This document shows positions 1 through 14,100 of a DNA stretch of 64,000 nt, in pieces; positions within the stretch are counted from its first letter, which is position 1, and every line of letters begins with the position of its first letter. The position numbers and the translations under genes were made by a program. The DNA lies in NCBI RefSeq assembly GCF_947623445.1, contig NC_135241.1, positions 8,186,501 through 8,250,500 on the forward strand. The letters run 5' to 3'. Source of the stretch: Clavelina lepadiformis. Its lineage: Eukaryota; Chordata; Ascidiacea; Aplousobranchia; Clavelinidae. The notes beneath the pieces were generated by a model. The model searched no databases. It saw only the letters and a program-made list of their open reading frames with translations, and was not told where the DNA came from.

Positions 1-812
1 TCTAAGCTGGTCTTCCTAAACCAGCAACAAACTAACAGAACTGTATGGTAAAAATGCCATCAATCATTTATTCAACATATAAATATGGTTTTGGTTTCAA
101 AGTGAAAATGTCTTTCTAAGATGAAAATTTATTTCGATTTTCATAGCATTAATTATAACCATGTCTTTATCATACCCTTTCTTTCGTAATGAATTAATCA
201 GCTACATCAGAATAAGCCTCTATTCATTTTCAACTACAATGTACACATAACTAAGGAAAAATTTAATTATGTAGCGGAGTTTGTGTTCATTAGACCGGGA
301 TTTTCCAATGTATTTGAAATGGGAAAATTCCACCACAGGCAAATTGGATTTAATAGACGATGGATTTTATTAAGCGGCTCCTACCATATTCGGAAATCAT
401 TAATGAGTTTATGCCGTGTGAAAACATCTCGGTTAGGATAAAAAAGTATTCCAATATCATTACATTTTTCCAAGCATGATTTAAAAAGTTCCTTAGTGTT
501 TGATAACCTTGCTATGATAAAACAAAGTTGTTTTTTTACCTTTTAAAAATTGGATTGATTTAAAGTCATTGTTCACTTTGTACCAACACCAGTAAGTGGC
601 AAAATAACTGGCTCTAAATACCTTCCCATGTTTCCTTTCCCATTCTTGCATGTTTGAGTTTTTGTGGCCCTACTAATTCTCATCATTAGCAAATTGGCAA
701 AGCCACATTTTTAATTTGTTGTATAAATATAATCTAATGTTCATAACCAATCATTTTTAACAATGTTAGGATACCATATAATCGTTAGCGCAGTACACTA
801 TCTGTTGTAGTG
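1..812. other. Upstream sequence with no recognised gene
   Basis: AT-rich sequence without a convincing exon on either strand. It lies directly upstream of the first exon of the SDCCAG8-like gene and may hold its promoter. The vertebrate protein has about a hundred more N-terminal residues than the model here, so a further 5' exon could lie here or outside the window, but I could not identify one. Confidence 0.5.
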
Positions 813-3800
813 ATGAATAATAATAATTGGACTAAGCTTAACAAAAGTAGTGCAGATGGCAGTTTGGATACTAATGAAGCAACTGCATTAATGCAACTAT
901 TGTCACACCAAACTCAGTACATTGACCAACTTGAAAAAGTGAATATGCGTACTCAGGTATACATAACTAAAGTTAGAGACACTTGTGAATTCTTTTTAAA
1001 AATTTATATGTTGGGTATCTTGGTTGTCAATTGGAATATAATATATGTTTTTTTTTGTGAAAAAAGTATGATAATGTTTCTTACTGTTTCACAATGGACA
1101 TTGATCTAAATGGGCATTAATGATACAGGAAGAGCTGCAAGCTTTCAGGCACAAGTTAATGGAGGTTGTTTTTGAAAATCAAGCACTATATGATGACATG
1201 CAGTCAAAGGTTGTAACTGAAACTCTTGAACAGTCTCACAATGTCTTGGCTGAAGCCACAACTACAGAAAAAGGCCATGTTCAAATTGCTCCTCCTCCAC
1301 ATTTTTCTCAAACAAGGTTACATCGTAGAGCTAGAATTTTTCATGAAGCGTCTCATACAAAAAATTATCCATAAATATGATACTGTATTTACGTAATGTC
1401 TTATAGCTTTTTACTGAATTGCATAGGGAAACATTGCAGACCAGTTTAGCTGAGAAGCAGGAACTTGTAAGTATTTGACATAACTTAGGGCTATATCAAA
1501 TTACATCTGCATTTGTTTCATTTTCATTTGTAACATAGTTTTATAGATTTCTTCGGTTTCATACACTATTTTAATTTTTTTGTTTACTTCTCTAACTTTT
1601 ATTAATTGGTCTTCAACATTCTGTCTTCATACAGAGAGATCTGAAAGCTTTGTACTCGGCAAAAATATCTGGATTAGAAGCACAAGTCCTGACAACTAGG
1701 AAAGATTTAGAGAGTGCATTATATGAAAACGAGAAGCTAAAAAAGAAATTAGAAAAAAAAGTATGTTAAGAACCTTGAAATGAATGTTTAAATTTTTAAG
1801 TATGGTAGGTTATCTTTTGCTTTAATTTATGATGAACCTGTATGCGTAATTTCTCAATGTGTTTGAGCACCTTCAAGTCTAACAAGCAAACATGTAATCT
1901 GAAATAAATAATTTATATTTTGTTTATGAAGTTGTCCATCAGTGGAGGTTATGCAGTGGGTAAATCAGACGGCATGGGACATCCAACTTATGAAGTTAAT
2001 ATCCCAATTATTGAGCGATTGACAAGGTAAAGAATACTAAAGATGGTAATTTTCTCCATGCTTTTCATTGTCTTGTTAATGATTTACTTTGTAAATGTTT
2101 TTTGTCTTAGGGAACGTGATGACTTGCTAAAAACTTTGGCCTCACTGAGGACAAGCATAGCTGATGCAAAAATAACGGAAGGTGACCTTCGAAAAGATTT
2201 CCAAAAAAGTTTGTCAACTGTGGAAGAAATTCAGTTACAGAAAAATCAAGTCATGGTAAATTTTATTACTGTATCAGTACTTGTAGGTACAAGTGTTAAT
2301 ATACATGCTTACATTGTGACCAGCATTATACAGTGCAATGTTTTGTTAGGTTGAAAAAGAACAACTAAAGGTTGATTTAACAAAGCTTCAAGAGAAATAT
2401 CAGCTTGAAATCACTGAAGGCCATAAACGAACACTAGATGCCGTCACACAACAGAGACTGCTTTGTATGAAAGATCTCACTTACTATGAAACAAAGGTTT
2501 AATGCCTATAAATTTTAAACGAATGCCACAAACTAATTATTGAATCTTTGGTGGTATTATCTTTAGCAGTCACTTTTCAATACTTTATTTATAACGTCAA
2601 AATAAACTAATCCAAGATTTTCTTTAATCTTGAACATAACTATTGTAGGTAGGAGAACTCATGGCATGTTGCAAACATTATGAAGATGAACTTGAAAAGA
2701 TGTCAAAGGAAAAGAGTAGTATACTCATTCAATTGGAGGAATCTCGATCCCAGTTATTTCAGGCTGAAAAAGATCTTGCAGCAATGACTGCAGAAGTAAA
2801 ACATGAAGTTAAATCAGCATTAAAAGGTGAGAAAAAATTTTCTTCGCACTATCACATCGTCTTACGGTTTTTACGTTTTCAGTTAGTCAATGCATGGTAT
2901 ATTTTGGCAGGTTACACCAGTGCAGAAAAAGAACTCCGAGACACCCGTCATAAACTGGAGCAAGACCTTGTCAAAGTCAACCAGGTACAACGTTTTAGCT
3001 TGGTGCCCTAATGTGTTTTTCTTGGCTCGATTTCAACCCTGTGTGGTTCTGCTTTGAATACAATTGTCATATATTGTTGAACAGTTTTTGATAAATATAT
3101 TTCACAATACAATTTATCCTAAAAATTCCTTATTTACACTGAAGGATCGAACAAGGTATCAGGAGGAGGCTCTCCAGGCTCATAATCGCTTAAGAACTTC
3201 AGAAAAGCAGGTGATATCTCTCCAAGAGATGAACATTGAACTTACTGAACAGCTAAACAAAGTTAAAGCGAAGGTTAATTATTTTGATTTACATAACCAT
3301 TTGTCAGACTGTGTTGCATGCCATTGTTAGTAAACGTTATGCGTATATACTCTTCATAGAAAAAGATGCTGCTACAGGCATTATTTATTAAATAACATTA
3401 GTATAATGGTAACCGCAGTATTGTACCCATGAGCATAATTTGTTGCGAGGTTACTATTTTTAACTGGTTTAGTTGTAAATATTATCTTGTAAGGCTGCTC
3501 ATGCTTTGTTATCAAAATCAAACGCATATTGAGTTCTATTATGTCTAAATTTCAAATGGGCCGCGGTGGGATTGAAATATTTTAACATCCGGTTCTCTCA
3601 CTAGCAGCGTGCCATATTGACCCGGTGCTGATATACACATAGGTCTATACATATGCTTGTTAACAACTGGTTTACGAAGGTCATTCAAATTCCAAGAACC
3701 GGTTCGCACGAACGGCCTGAATCCCACCACTGCATATGGGTGGGATTCCAAGAGAACTGCATACAATAATTGCATTATTGGGTTTGCAAAGCAAATCTAT

Positions 3801-4861
3801 ATATAAGATTTATACAGTAAGAATACTTATTAATTACACTTACATTGCATTAAACTTTTATTGTATAGTGTCAAAAGATCAACCTGGAAAATTCTTCTTT
3901 AAAAAAGAAATTTGCTGAAGAGGTTAATGGTTTAAGAACTTCTTCAAAAGAAGAAATTTGTGAACTCTCAGCTGCACTGAAAAAAACTGAACTTGAATAC
4001 GGTATTGAGACAAACCGCTACAGTTATAAATGTCATTACAATCCTTGTGAAATAGAGTTTTTTCGCCAAGTTATTCTCACACGTTTGGTTCTAGACCAAT
4101 GAAGCAATCGCCCAAATCCTTAAAAACTGTTGCTGGTCTTTCACCAAGCGCCCCAAAACATCATTTTGCACGTTTTAACCAGTCACATGCAATTATGTGC
4201 ATTCAGTAATGGAAACACCTTACTGTGTTTGATAAATTCAAGCTGCGATTGTTTGTTTAAGTATCGACGGTGTTAAATATTTCAGAAATGCTTAAACGCA
4301 ATGCTGGAGTGTACCTTAAAAATACCCCATGTCTTGCAGAAGAGCGCCTCACTGATCTAGAAGCGATTTGTGCCAAACAATCAAACCTAATACCCCGCCT
4401 TAAGGAAGAATGTGCAAATCTCGAAAATGCTCTCGACAAATTAGCCAAAAAATATAGGATTGAAATGGGGAAACGAGGCCAAACTATTGAACAAATGGCG
4501 ACGCGCTTAGAAAGGTAAGTGCATCGCAATTTGTACAAATCCTTCGGCCTTTCTGCTAGTTTCTTTTCCATGTGTTTGTAGGCTCAATTTAAAAAACCAG
4601 GAATTGTCCAAACAATGTGTACAGCACGGCAAAACTCATCGGCAAATGGAGGAACGTTTGTTCGTGTTAAATGAAAGGGCGAATTTATCAGCTACTAAAA
4701 TTGTGGAGCTGCTTGATTTACACAACAAACATTCAAAGGATAAAGACTTGCTCAACAGAGAAGTGGAGTTTCTGCAGTCCCAGGCAAAGACTTATTTATT
4801 TCATTCTCAACAAAGCAAGTTTCGGCAAACAAAATGTTTTATTTTTATAAATAGGTCATAG
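813..4861 (+). CDS. SDCCAG8: SDCCAG8-like centrosomal coiled-coil protein, 13 coding exons
   Basis: Orthologue of serologically defined colon cancer antigen 8, a centriolar-satellite and ciliary-base protein that in vertebrates supports ciliogenesis and centrosomal recruitment. Exons: 813-956, 1129-1316, 1427-1466, 1635-1760, 1932-2026, 2111-2255, 2350-2496, 2649-2826, 2911-2984, 3145-3273, 3869-4001, 4340-4514, 4582-4861. All junctions are GT-AG and in phase, giving about 617 residues against about 713 in human. The protein is heptad-rich coiled coil almost throughout. Diagnostic matches from memory of the family are the ERDDL segment opening exon 6, LKEEC in exon 12 and QCVQHG in exon 13, in the same order as in vertebrates. 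The last exon reads into a short lysine-rich tail before the stop. The start at 813 is the first ATG of exon 1, but the frame stays open just upstream, so the N terminus is uncertain. Intron 10 carries a hAT mini-element. The gene is tail-to-tail with MTA. Confidence 0.9.
3561..3732. mobile_element. hAT-type mini-transposon in SDCCAG8 intron 10
   Basis: A 172-bp non-autonomous element. The ends are inverted: GGTGGGATT near the left end against AATCCCACCACTG at the right, and inside them an inverted pair of ACCGG/CCGGT motifs. The flanks are caaatggg (3553-3560) and catatggg (3733-3740), an 8-bp target duplication with one mismatch, which is the hAT size. It is more GC-rich than the surrounding intron and gives a spurious 76-codon minus-strand reading frame. 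No transposase is present. Confidence 0.75.
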
Positions 4862-4926
4862 AAGACAGAAGTTTACAAAATACATGAACCGAACTGCAAT
4901 TGTTTTATTTTTTTCCGTGTACCTTC

Positions 4927-4940
4927 TTTATTAAAATAAA
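4927..4940. terminator. Overlapping poly(A) signals of two convergent genes
   Basis: Within 14 bp the plus strand carries AATAAA (4935-4940), 74 bases past the SDCCAG8 stop. The same stretch carries TTTATT (4927-4932), which reads AATAAA on the minus strand, about 205 bases past the MTA stop. Each is the only close canonical signal I see for its gene, so the two transcripts probably end across each other. Confidence 0.6.
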
Positions 4941-5135
4941 GCGCCGTCGACCACGCGTTTCATCTTGTTATTGAGCATAAAACGAGGAAAGAAAAATACT
5001 CCTGAACTAGTCTGTCTCTAAGTAAGAACATCTAGGCCTTTGAAGAGAAAGCACCAGTATAGCAGGGTTCCTCGTTCTTCGAGTCGAAGCAACTTTCGAA
5101 AGAATCTTCCTAAATATACAATGCGACTGCCATTC

Positions 5136-8100
5136 TCAGTCGTCGATCACAATAGGTTCAGAATCTGCGGTATTTGAAAATGCTTGCTGACGGAGCAAAT
5201 GCTTTTCATAGCCCGGCACTGAAAGGACGTGTTTCGTAGGCCGTCTTGCCGCACTTCTCTGAACTGTAGCTTTGAGCTGTTTGCGCACTTCCCTAAAAGC
5301 AGAATGTGGTTTTAAAACAATATACAGTACAATTCCTTACAGAATAACGATGTGCAATCAACCGCAATAACAAAAGTAACTGCAGAAAAGGTTTCAGCCT
5401 GAAGTGAAACAGATTTAATAAACATTTGAACAGATATACCTGATCTTATCATTGCATACAAACAAGATGTCGTCTGATGAGTCGTTAGAATTCAAGCAAC
5501 GCTTTTTCTTTTGTGGCCCGTTGCTAATTCTCTGCATCGTTGATCCGTTGCGAGTTAAGTCAGTTACGTGATCTACATGAAAGAGATCGTTACAGGTATG
5601 GTATGATAATGTTTATCCTTGGACTGAGGGAAGTCTTTGTACGACTTAAACCCGGCGATGTTTCTTCACCACTCGAGCACCGGCTACCGAGCTACCCTTT
5701 GTGCAAGTTCCGATTGCCACACATTTTTTATTTTCGTTTTTTATGGTCTTGACCGAATTTAGAACTGTCCACCAGATCCACTGAACAGGAGCAATTGCCG
5801 TTAATGTCCTGCCCAAGGGCAATACAACGGTATGGCGTCAGTGGGTATCGAACACGGAACCTGAACCGCATGTGTGTATAATAGCATTCAAATTTCACGG
5901 TGTTGGAAATAAGAGGCAAACCTACTGTCGAGTCCATTCTGGTGAGGTCGCTTAACAGGACCCTGGAATGAGTGGGGGTTGCCAAGAGTTGCTCGCAACT
6001 TGCTGTCCGCTATCTTTAAATTATTGTTTAGCAGGGATTCTAGAAACAAATGCCGTTTTTTGCAAGATAACTTTGGAGTAATATATTGAACCATGACAGA
6101 ACATTTAGTAAGCACATAATTCAAAGTTTATTTTTATCAGCGAGTTGAGTATAAAATATTAACCGTTAGGCGACGTTAAGCAGAACAGAAATCAACATAA
6201 TCATCTAGTTTCACATTCCAACTAACTCTTGTTTGGCATGGGCTGATTAACTTTCGGAGGAAGCTTTGCTACCCTTTCAAGGACTGTTGAAAGTGACGGC
6301 CATTTCTTCACGGCAACTGTAGTATTTACTTGAGGAACCGAAGAAAGTCGAACTTGGCCTGAAGCGAAGATATTATGCGTTTACTTTATAACCGTATTTT
6401 GGTCAGTAGGCCTACAACAGCAGTATAGTTTAATTACCATTACGCAGAATCTTAGTACCTATTTAGTGGGGTAAGTTTACCAAAGTACAACTGTTTTTCA
6501 TCTTACATTCAGCCTTGATCTGGGCAATGCTAATTGGCTCGAATGGTCGTCGACTGAAATGCCTAACTGATAGTATATCGTGGCAGAGACGCCGCGCCAG
6601 TCTCGTCAGCTTTGTGGCGTTAAGGAAAAATGCCTGCTTTGTTTTGTGCGAAGCACGCTGCGTTCGTGCTCCCGATATAGGTTGCACACCAAGAGAACTA
6701 GGTGGTCGGTACCTAAGTTCCTGGGTACCGAACAATCAATCAGTTAATAGTACTGTGATATTGTCTATTTCAGTAATGTGCAAAAATATAAAAATACTGC
6801 AAGTACCAAGCTTTTTAGTCCATATCTACCTTATCTGTGCCTTTTATCTTGTGAATTTGAATTCTTTCTAATCTACTTGAGGGCGGTATTTTTAATCCAC
6901 CGTATTTTTTCCAGTACGTCCAACATGCAGCACACAACCGACAGCTCATACTGGGAGGGCCCCATGTATACCACTGTACAGAACTTGTGCCTAATAGAAA
7001 AAAGAGCGTTAAAATATGGGATAGATAAACACAAGTCTTTTCATTCCAGATTAACGACTCACAGAAACATCCTTCGCATCCCTTTCCAACACTATCCCCG
7101 TTGACCATCTTGATCTGGTTGGGATTTGGTTTGTTGCTGAAAATGAACAATGTGTGTTACTTTATACTGCATAAACAAAACGCGTTTTTGGTTCACCCTG
7201 AACAGTTGATGTCACGGCGAGAAATTGCTTACTAGTTGGGTATATAGACTTGTTTTAGTTTGCTCTCTGCGTCGGCTGCTTTTAGACGTTTCTGTTGAAC
7301 GTAACGATCAGAAGTTTTCCACATGTAGTAATATTCCACAATGCTTGCTAATGTTTTCCAAGGGAGCTGCATTACATGAAGATTATTTGGTGAAGGCGCC
7401 AAAACAGAACAATTTGTTGTTCTTTAAAACACTGACAAGTCTGAAGTGCCATTACCAATAATTAAGGTTAAGGCGATATGTGTTACTAACAAAATCTTGT
7501 TGTATATCCAAGAAATCCTTTCCATATTTTTCAAGAGCTTCTTCGAATAAATTTGCTTCCGAAGGGGACCAGTCTTCCATCTCATCTTTGCACAGAACAG
7601 GTCCTCCTTTCGGGACGAGTGTCGTAATTGCATCCGAAAAATTGTAATCGTTGTTATGAAGGCAATTCATGGCGTGTAACTGCATATAAGTCGTGCTTTG
7701 ACTACATGAAACAGGCATTTCAAAACTGAACAAAACTGTTTGGAAATATAAAAGAACTCACTAAAGTTATATCTCTGGAGGCGGCGGCCGCTGTCATGTG
7801 TAAAGCCGGTTGTCGAACGGAACTGCTGCAGTCAAGCGCACGTGCGAATGTACCTACCGATCTACAACAAATACGAATAAAAACATGAATTTTGTAAACG
7901 TATAACAGCACTCATTAGTATTGTAAAAGCTATCCACTATCTGTACAAATGCATATTTTGACGAAAACAAAACAGAAGCACAAAGGCATAAACAGAATCT
8001 AGGTTGGTTTCGAACACTTATAGTTAATTTATTTATTTAATGCTTGTTGTTATGCAATTGGGTACGACGAATGAAAGTTATCGCGTACAGGAAATTTTAA

Positions 8101-11100
8101 AATGGCTGACAGCGATGATCAAAAAAGCTTACAAAATGCACTACAACCAACGTGTTTTATCAAGAGTACATCACGTAAAAATATCGTGCAATGTATGGTG
8201 CAGTGGATTCAGGCCGAAACCTGTGCTCCCGAAAACACTACCAAGTTCAGTGACATAAATCCAACGTTGTAAATGCAAAATTGGCGAAAATAGTCTAGCT
8301 CTAGCAAAAGCCTTACTGCAACAAAACTGATAGAAAGGAAAGTGATATAATGAAGACAAATTCTTCAATAGGATACTAGCTTTTATTTTTCGGTAATTTA
8401 TAACACAATACTAAATTCAAGCCATCTTACCACAAAAAAAATTGAACACCCCGGATGGGACTCGAACCCACAATCCCTGGCTTAGGAGGCCAATGCCTTA
8501 TCCATTAGGCCACCGGGGCCGGCGCTTCATTACTGTTAACATGCGGTACTTAACGACAAACTCTGTTAAACGACGCTCGCAACAAAAATGGCGAATTGAA
8601 AAGTATATCGTTTAACATGCTGGTTTACATATTTTTCGACCAACTACTTCTGTCGCATAGTTCTGTACGGTGACACACGCAAAAAAACATTATGTATACG
8701 CAACGATATACATCTGTGTGCAGCAATGTAAATGTACATTCGAACTTCTTTAACTTAAGAATTGGCGAATTTACCGACCAACATTATTTATTTACACAAG
8801 AATAAATTATTCCGGCTTTTTACGATGGTTGCAGATAAACGTGCAGCGCGATTCGCCAATACTGAAAATCAAGACTCAAATTACAAAAGGGTTAGATGAG
8901 ATGTGATTTCTACAGTAATATATCAAACCCAAACATAGCAAGTTGTGATACTGTGCAAAATATGACATATACAGTATTGCTAATTTGTATAAACTGGCTT
9001 TATTATAAATCAAACATGACAAGGAACTGAAAGTGTGGCAATGCCACATGCGCGCAAGTTTTTCAAACGATTACAAATTTTAAGCTGTTTTGAAAATTAT
9101 TAGTGAGTCGGCGAGACGCACAGTTCGGTGATATCAACATAACAATTCAAACAAATAATTCTAGCCGTCTTGGTCGCTCACGTGACTAATGGTCTTTCAT
9201 GAGCAAGCAACAAATGAAAAACGTCACAAGCAAGTGCGCGCGCACGCACACACACTCCATGAGATGTAACAAAATGAAATTAGCAATTCACGGCGGAAGA
9301 AAACCGAATATGATTTTGACAGTTACGGGATCTTACTAGAAATCACCTGCAAGTTTTACCAAAGCAGAATAAGAGGAAAAAAGCAAAGAAAAATGTTTTG
9401 AAAATTTACTTGGACAAATTCTTCATACTAGCATACAAAAAGCCCTTTTTTATTTTTCGTAAGTTGTTTATAATGATGAACTCAAGTACACTTTCTCAGG
9501 CGAACTGCTGGGCTGAGTAAGGAGATAAAAGATACCTGTTTCACAAGTGCTGCGACGCAGGATGTATAACATGCACATGGCTAAGCAAATATAGGGCAAG
9601 GCTCATTGCAACTAAAATAATCTTACAAATTCCAAACCCAACCAAAAAATGTTGGCCACGTTGAGAAGTGTGTATCTTCAGTAAACTACAGGTTCACCAC
9701 GTTACAGAAACTAAAATGTCTTAGTTCAACAAAGCAGCATTGAACAAAAATAGCATTTACCTGGATATTACCAAGAACTGGTCAATCTGCTGCTCTGTAA
9801 GAGAGTTTTTTGGCTCCCAGACTAAGTCTTCTAAGTCGTTTAAACTCCTGGTATCTTTTTCAGCTGCATCACAAAACACATCAGCAAGTTTAGAGTTTGA
9901 ACTAGATGTTGCTATGACAATAGCAGTAAATTTAAACATATGTTACATTTGCAAACAACTAAAACTTGCGTATTATAAAAACTAGCTTAGTAAAATAAAA
10001 TTTTCTGTGATTTGGATTTCAAATTGCAATCATTATAAGTTTCATCAATTAAGCAGCCATAGCTTTGATGTATGAACTAAACTAGATTGTAATATAAGAA
10101 ATTTACTATAACAGATAAATCGACATGTTCTGATCAGAGAAGGAAATACTTCAAGTTAAACAAATAAACGCAGGCGTATTAAAAGAATGAAGATAAACAT
10201 AAAATCAGTATCAAGAACAAACAAAAGCAGCAATGAACATGAAATTAAACTGTTCAACAGCATCAACATACGGTCACTTAGTAGTTCGGGAATTTCAGCC
10301 TGATATTTTGAACCAACTCTTATTTCGCCTTTATCTGCCAGAAGCGTCTTTTGTGCTGGATCATAAACAAGTGAATAGAAAAAAATATCCTAAAAACAAA
10401 ACCACATATGAGTAATGGTATAACAGCATGTTCAAAAAGTACTCCTGAAGCTTCCTGTTCTGAAAAGTTTAGGCATATTTCCATGCAGTATTGGTATACA
10501 GTTTAATCCACTTCATAAACCCATCATTAACAAATTCACTCACTCATTATCTAAAATTTAACATGAAACAAGTTTGTTTATAAAAAAACACCAATCAACA
10601 ATTCCAAACTCAGCTTTAAAAACCATGCAATCCTCATAGGTGAAAAACAATTAATGAGAGGAAACAATTGCCAAGTGTGAACAGATAGTAGACAATCAAT
10701 CCTATGATTTTGGACATTTCAAAATGCTTTCTACTGTAAACAGGTAACTTTCACAAATTAACAATCTTATCATTACATTTATCAATCGATCTCTTGGTAT
10801 GCAGCATTTCACTCAAACAGGACTTACTTGGCAAATGACAATGTGTACGTACGTCAAGATTTAATGTATACACATACCACATAACTATGTTTGTCTCTTT
10901 GGTGCAGTGCAAATTAAGCTATATAGATTAATTTGCAATTCTGGATGTATTTTTGGCATTTTCAGTGTGTCAGTTTATAAATTCGTGCCTGATTATATCC
11001 AAAATCACCATGATCTGAGATGGATTTATTAAGCAAATTCTACTGTAATACAATATACTGTACATCACAATAAACTTGCACAATATTTCAGTAACAGCTT

Positions 11101-14100
11101 CCTATGTTTTTAGCAGTTATCAACCACAAATGAACTCACTCCTTTCGATAAATAAGATTTGAGGTCTTCGGTTTCATTTAATAACGTGACACTGCATTTC
11201 CCTCTGTAAAAAACACCATCCAGTAAATCTTAAGATGGTACAATATATTGCAATGGACATGGTTCCTAAAACAAGCAAGGAAAGCTAATCTGAACTAAAA
11301 AAATGTATAAGATTCAATTCAAAAATGGAAATCTACCAAAAGAAAAATTAGTGCCACCATGGGCCACATGGTCTAAGTATTCACAGACACAATCTTGAGC
11401 AGTGGTTCCCAACCTTTTTTGGTGTCGGGGCCGAATTTCAAACTTCAGAGTACGTATGGAGCCGCATCAAAACACTCAAGTAATTATAACGAAAATTTTA
11501 AAGCATGAAAGCATGTACCAACGAATAGCAACACTAACAAGACAAATAACACAAATCAATTTAATGTCCAACTTGACTCCAACTCCAACAGACAAGTCAA
11601 AAAATAATCGCCCTAATTATTATAAATAGATTTTTTATATTTTTTGTGGGATTTTCAGGGGTCAATGAGAGCCGCAAGATGGCTAGCTTGGAGCCGCGGT
11701 TGGGAATCACCGATCTTGAGTATAAGTACGAAATTCTGTAACATTACATATGTTTTGAAGGTCCTTAGCACTTGGTTTTCGTGATTTGGGTAAGTTATAC
11801 CAAAATTAGGCACAAGAATTTAAACCCAACGCAATCACAAATGGGATATTATTTTTTGCTTTCTCTTATCTGTTATCTTGTTGCTTCCTAGGTTATACAA
11901 AACATAACAAATGATGAAATGAACAAAATATAGCGTTTGAAGTCAACCAATGTCAGTGGCTGTGACAAAACTACTAATACTAACTCCAGTTTTATATTTA
12001 TTTTGCTAAAGATGTCCAAAGAAATGGGAGACAAATGAAGTATTGATAATGATAAACTCAGAAAAGCTAATGCCACAGGTCCAGCTAACCTGACAGGTCA
12101 ATTTACAAACCCAATTAGCATTCTCTCACAAAAAATCAAATTACACTAGTTTCTCTCCAAATCATAAAAGAAAGATTCATGTTTCATGATCATGGAAGTT
12201 ATTTTGAAAGTTCTGTTATTTGTATGAAATAAACAAATAATAAATAAACAGGAAAACCAATTTCACAAATGCCATACAACGACATCTGATCAATTTTAAC
12301 TTGTATGCATAATCACCGAATATGGGTTGCAGGCAAAGTGTCAAGTTGTCTTGATAAATAAAGTTCCCTATGATTTAGCTGATGCCTTTCAATATCTGAT
12401 AAATCTGTTGATGCTTCATCCATGTCCTCTTCCATGTCTTCTGCAAAAAAGGACTTTCTTGGTAAGTACAACATCTGTGTGAGATTGTCACAAACATTTA
12501 CAGTTTTACAATGTATAATTGCAGTCATTGTTGTATTTACAATGCCCTCCAGACATCTATACTGGTGTCAAAACATATATATAGTAACGAATATTTACTT
12601 GCGTGCTTATCTGCAAGCATGAGGAGACTGTTGGATATGTCTCGTCTTCTATAAAAGCATATGACTTTGGCTTCAACATTTCCACTTGAGGTCTGCAAAG
12701 AATAAAAGAAATCTGTAAAAACTGATGTCTGATGTAAACCAAACATTAGACAAAGAGCACTCACTCACCTTATTTAATTCCTCTATGCGACGAATTAGGT
12801 ATGGGTTACTGGAGGAATTTTCAAAATAGACATAATCTGCAAAAATTAGACATATGTGACGTTTTCTTCAGCTTAAAGTTTTTACAATGTAGCATAAAAT
12901 AATATGCATACAATGAACTAACTCTACATACACTAAACTACCATATGAACTAACAACCAAAGTCAAACCACATCACGCACATCATATTTTGAACCTGCAA
13001 CGCCTAAAATTAGCACCTCAAAATTGAAAGATATAAAAGCTTTACATCATTAACTGTACTTAGTCAACTCTTTAATAGGAATACTTGTTGTTGTATAGAC
13101 ACGCTATGCTATCGTAAACACTTTACAACAATTCTTTGCTTCTTTGTGAAACTAAAAACAAGCATATTTGAGGAATGAATCACATATCTGTAATATTCCA
13201 ATAAAATTTTCACCAATATTTTTCATGTTTAAAATTACATCGGCTACACATAACAGCACATTCTTAAAAGAAAACTCAGAACAACCAAGACAATTGAACA
13301 GAACATGGCAATGGAAAATTAAGAAGACGTTAAATTGTATCTATTGATAATCAAGCAATACATGCTACAAATTTACACATACACATGTGATAATATTTTT
13401 TAAATGCATGCCGTCGCACTGGCAGACCAATTATGACGTGAAATTTTTTCCCTATGTATGTTCCTTGTAAACATTGCAAAGAACATGGGACTGTCTGGTC
13501 TGTCATTGGAAAATAATAACGTTTTACTGACATACATCAAAGCTTCTCCAACTTTGTTAACTCATGACCGACTCACTCTCTTGGAAAACGATTTTATATG
13601 ATCCTTTAAAGCGAAAAAAATTTGAAACAACTGACCAAAAATTTATTAATAGGAAGCCGCATGATATTTCTACAGATTGAGCTTTTACAAGAATGCATTA
13701 CTTCTTGAACATCTTTTTGTTGAAAAAAAACTTTTTCTTTTGTGTTGGTTTTTCTGTGGCTGTACTATGGATAGCTACTATAACCTTGGCCATAGACAAA
13801 TGGTTTGTTACTACAAGTAGTGGTGACTAGTTGATAAGAAGCATTCTGTTCAAACTAGTTACAAAAGTTTGTAAGTGTGCAATCCCTAAAAATTTTCACA
13901 CGTTCCACAAGCCCCCAGTTTAAGAAATCCTGATTAAAAATGATTAGGAACTATCTGCGCAAAATGTTTTTAACCTGTTTCAGCATTGTATGTATGATGA
14001 GAGATGTTTCACATTGCTCACCATCAATCCATGTACATATTATCAGCATGAAGTTTTAAAGTTAAAATTCACAAGCACATATAATAGGACATCGTGGTCC

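Noticed and set aside
6222..6251. In-frame TAG at 6222-6224 as the end of MTA
   Set aside because: Exons further downstream encode the known MTA C terminus (AARRP, EPIVIDD). The frame can be spliced out at AAA|gttaat (6251), so this stop lies in an intron.
6830..6877. Earlier donor (A|gtagat at 6876) for MTA exon 12
   Set aside because: It would leave phase 1, which no acceptor before exon 13 accommodates; the AAG|gtagat donor ending at 6830 gives phase 0 and joins cleanly.
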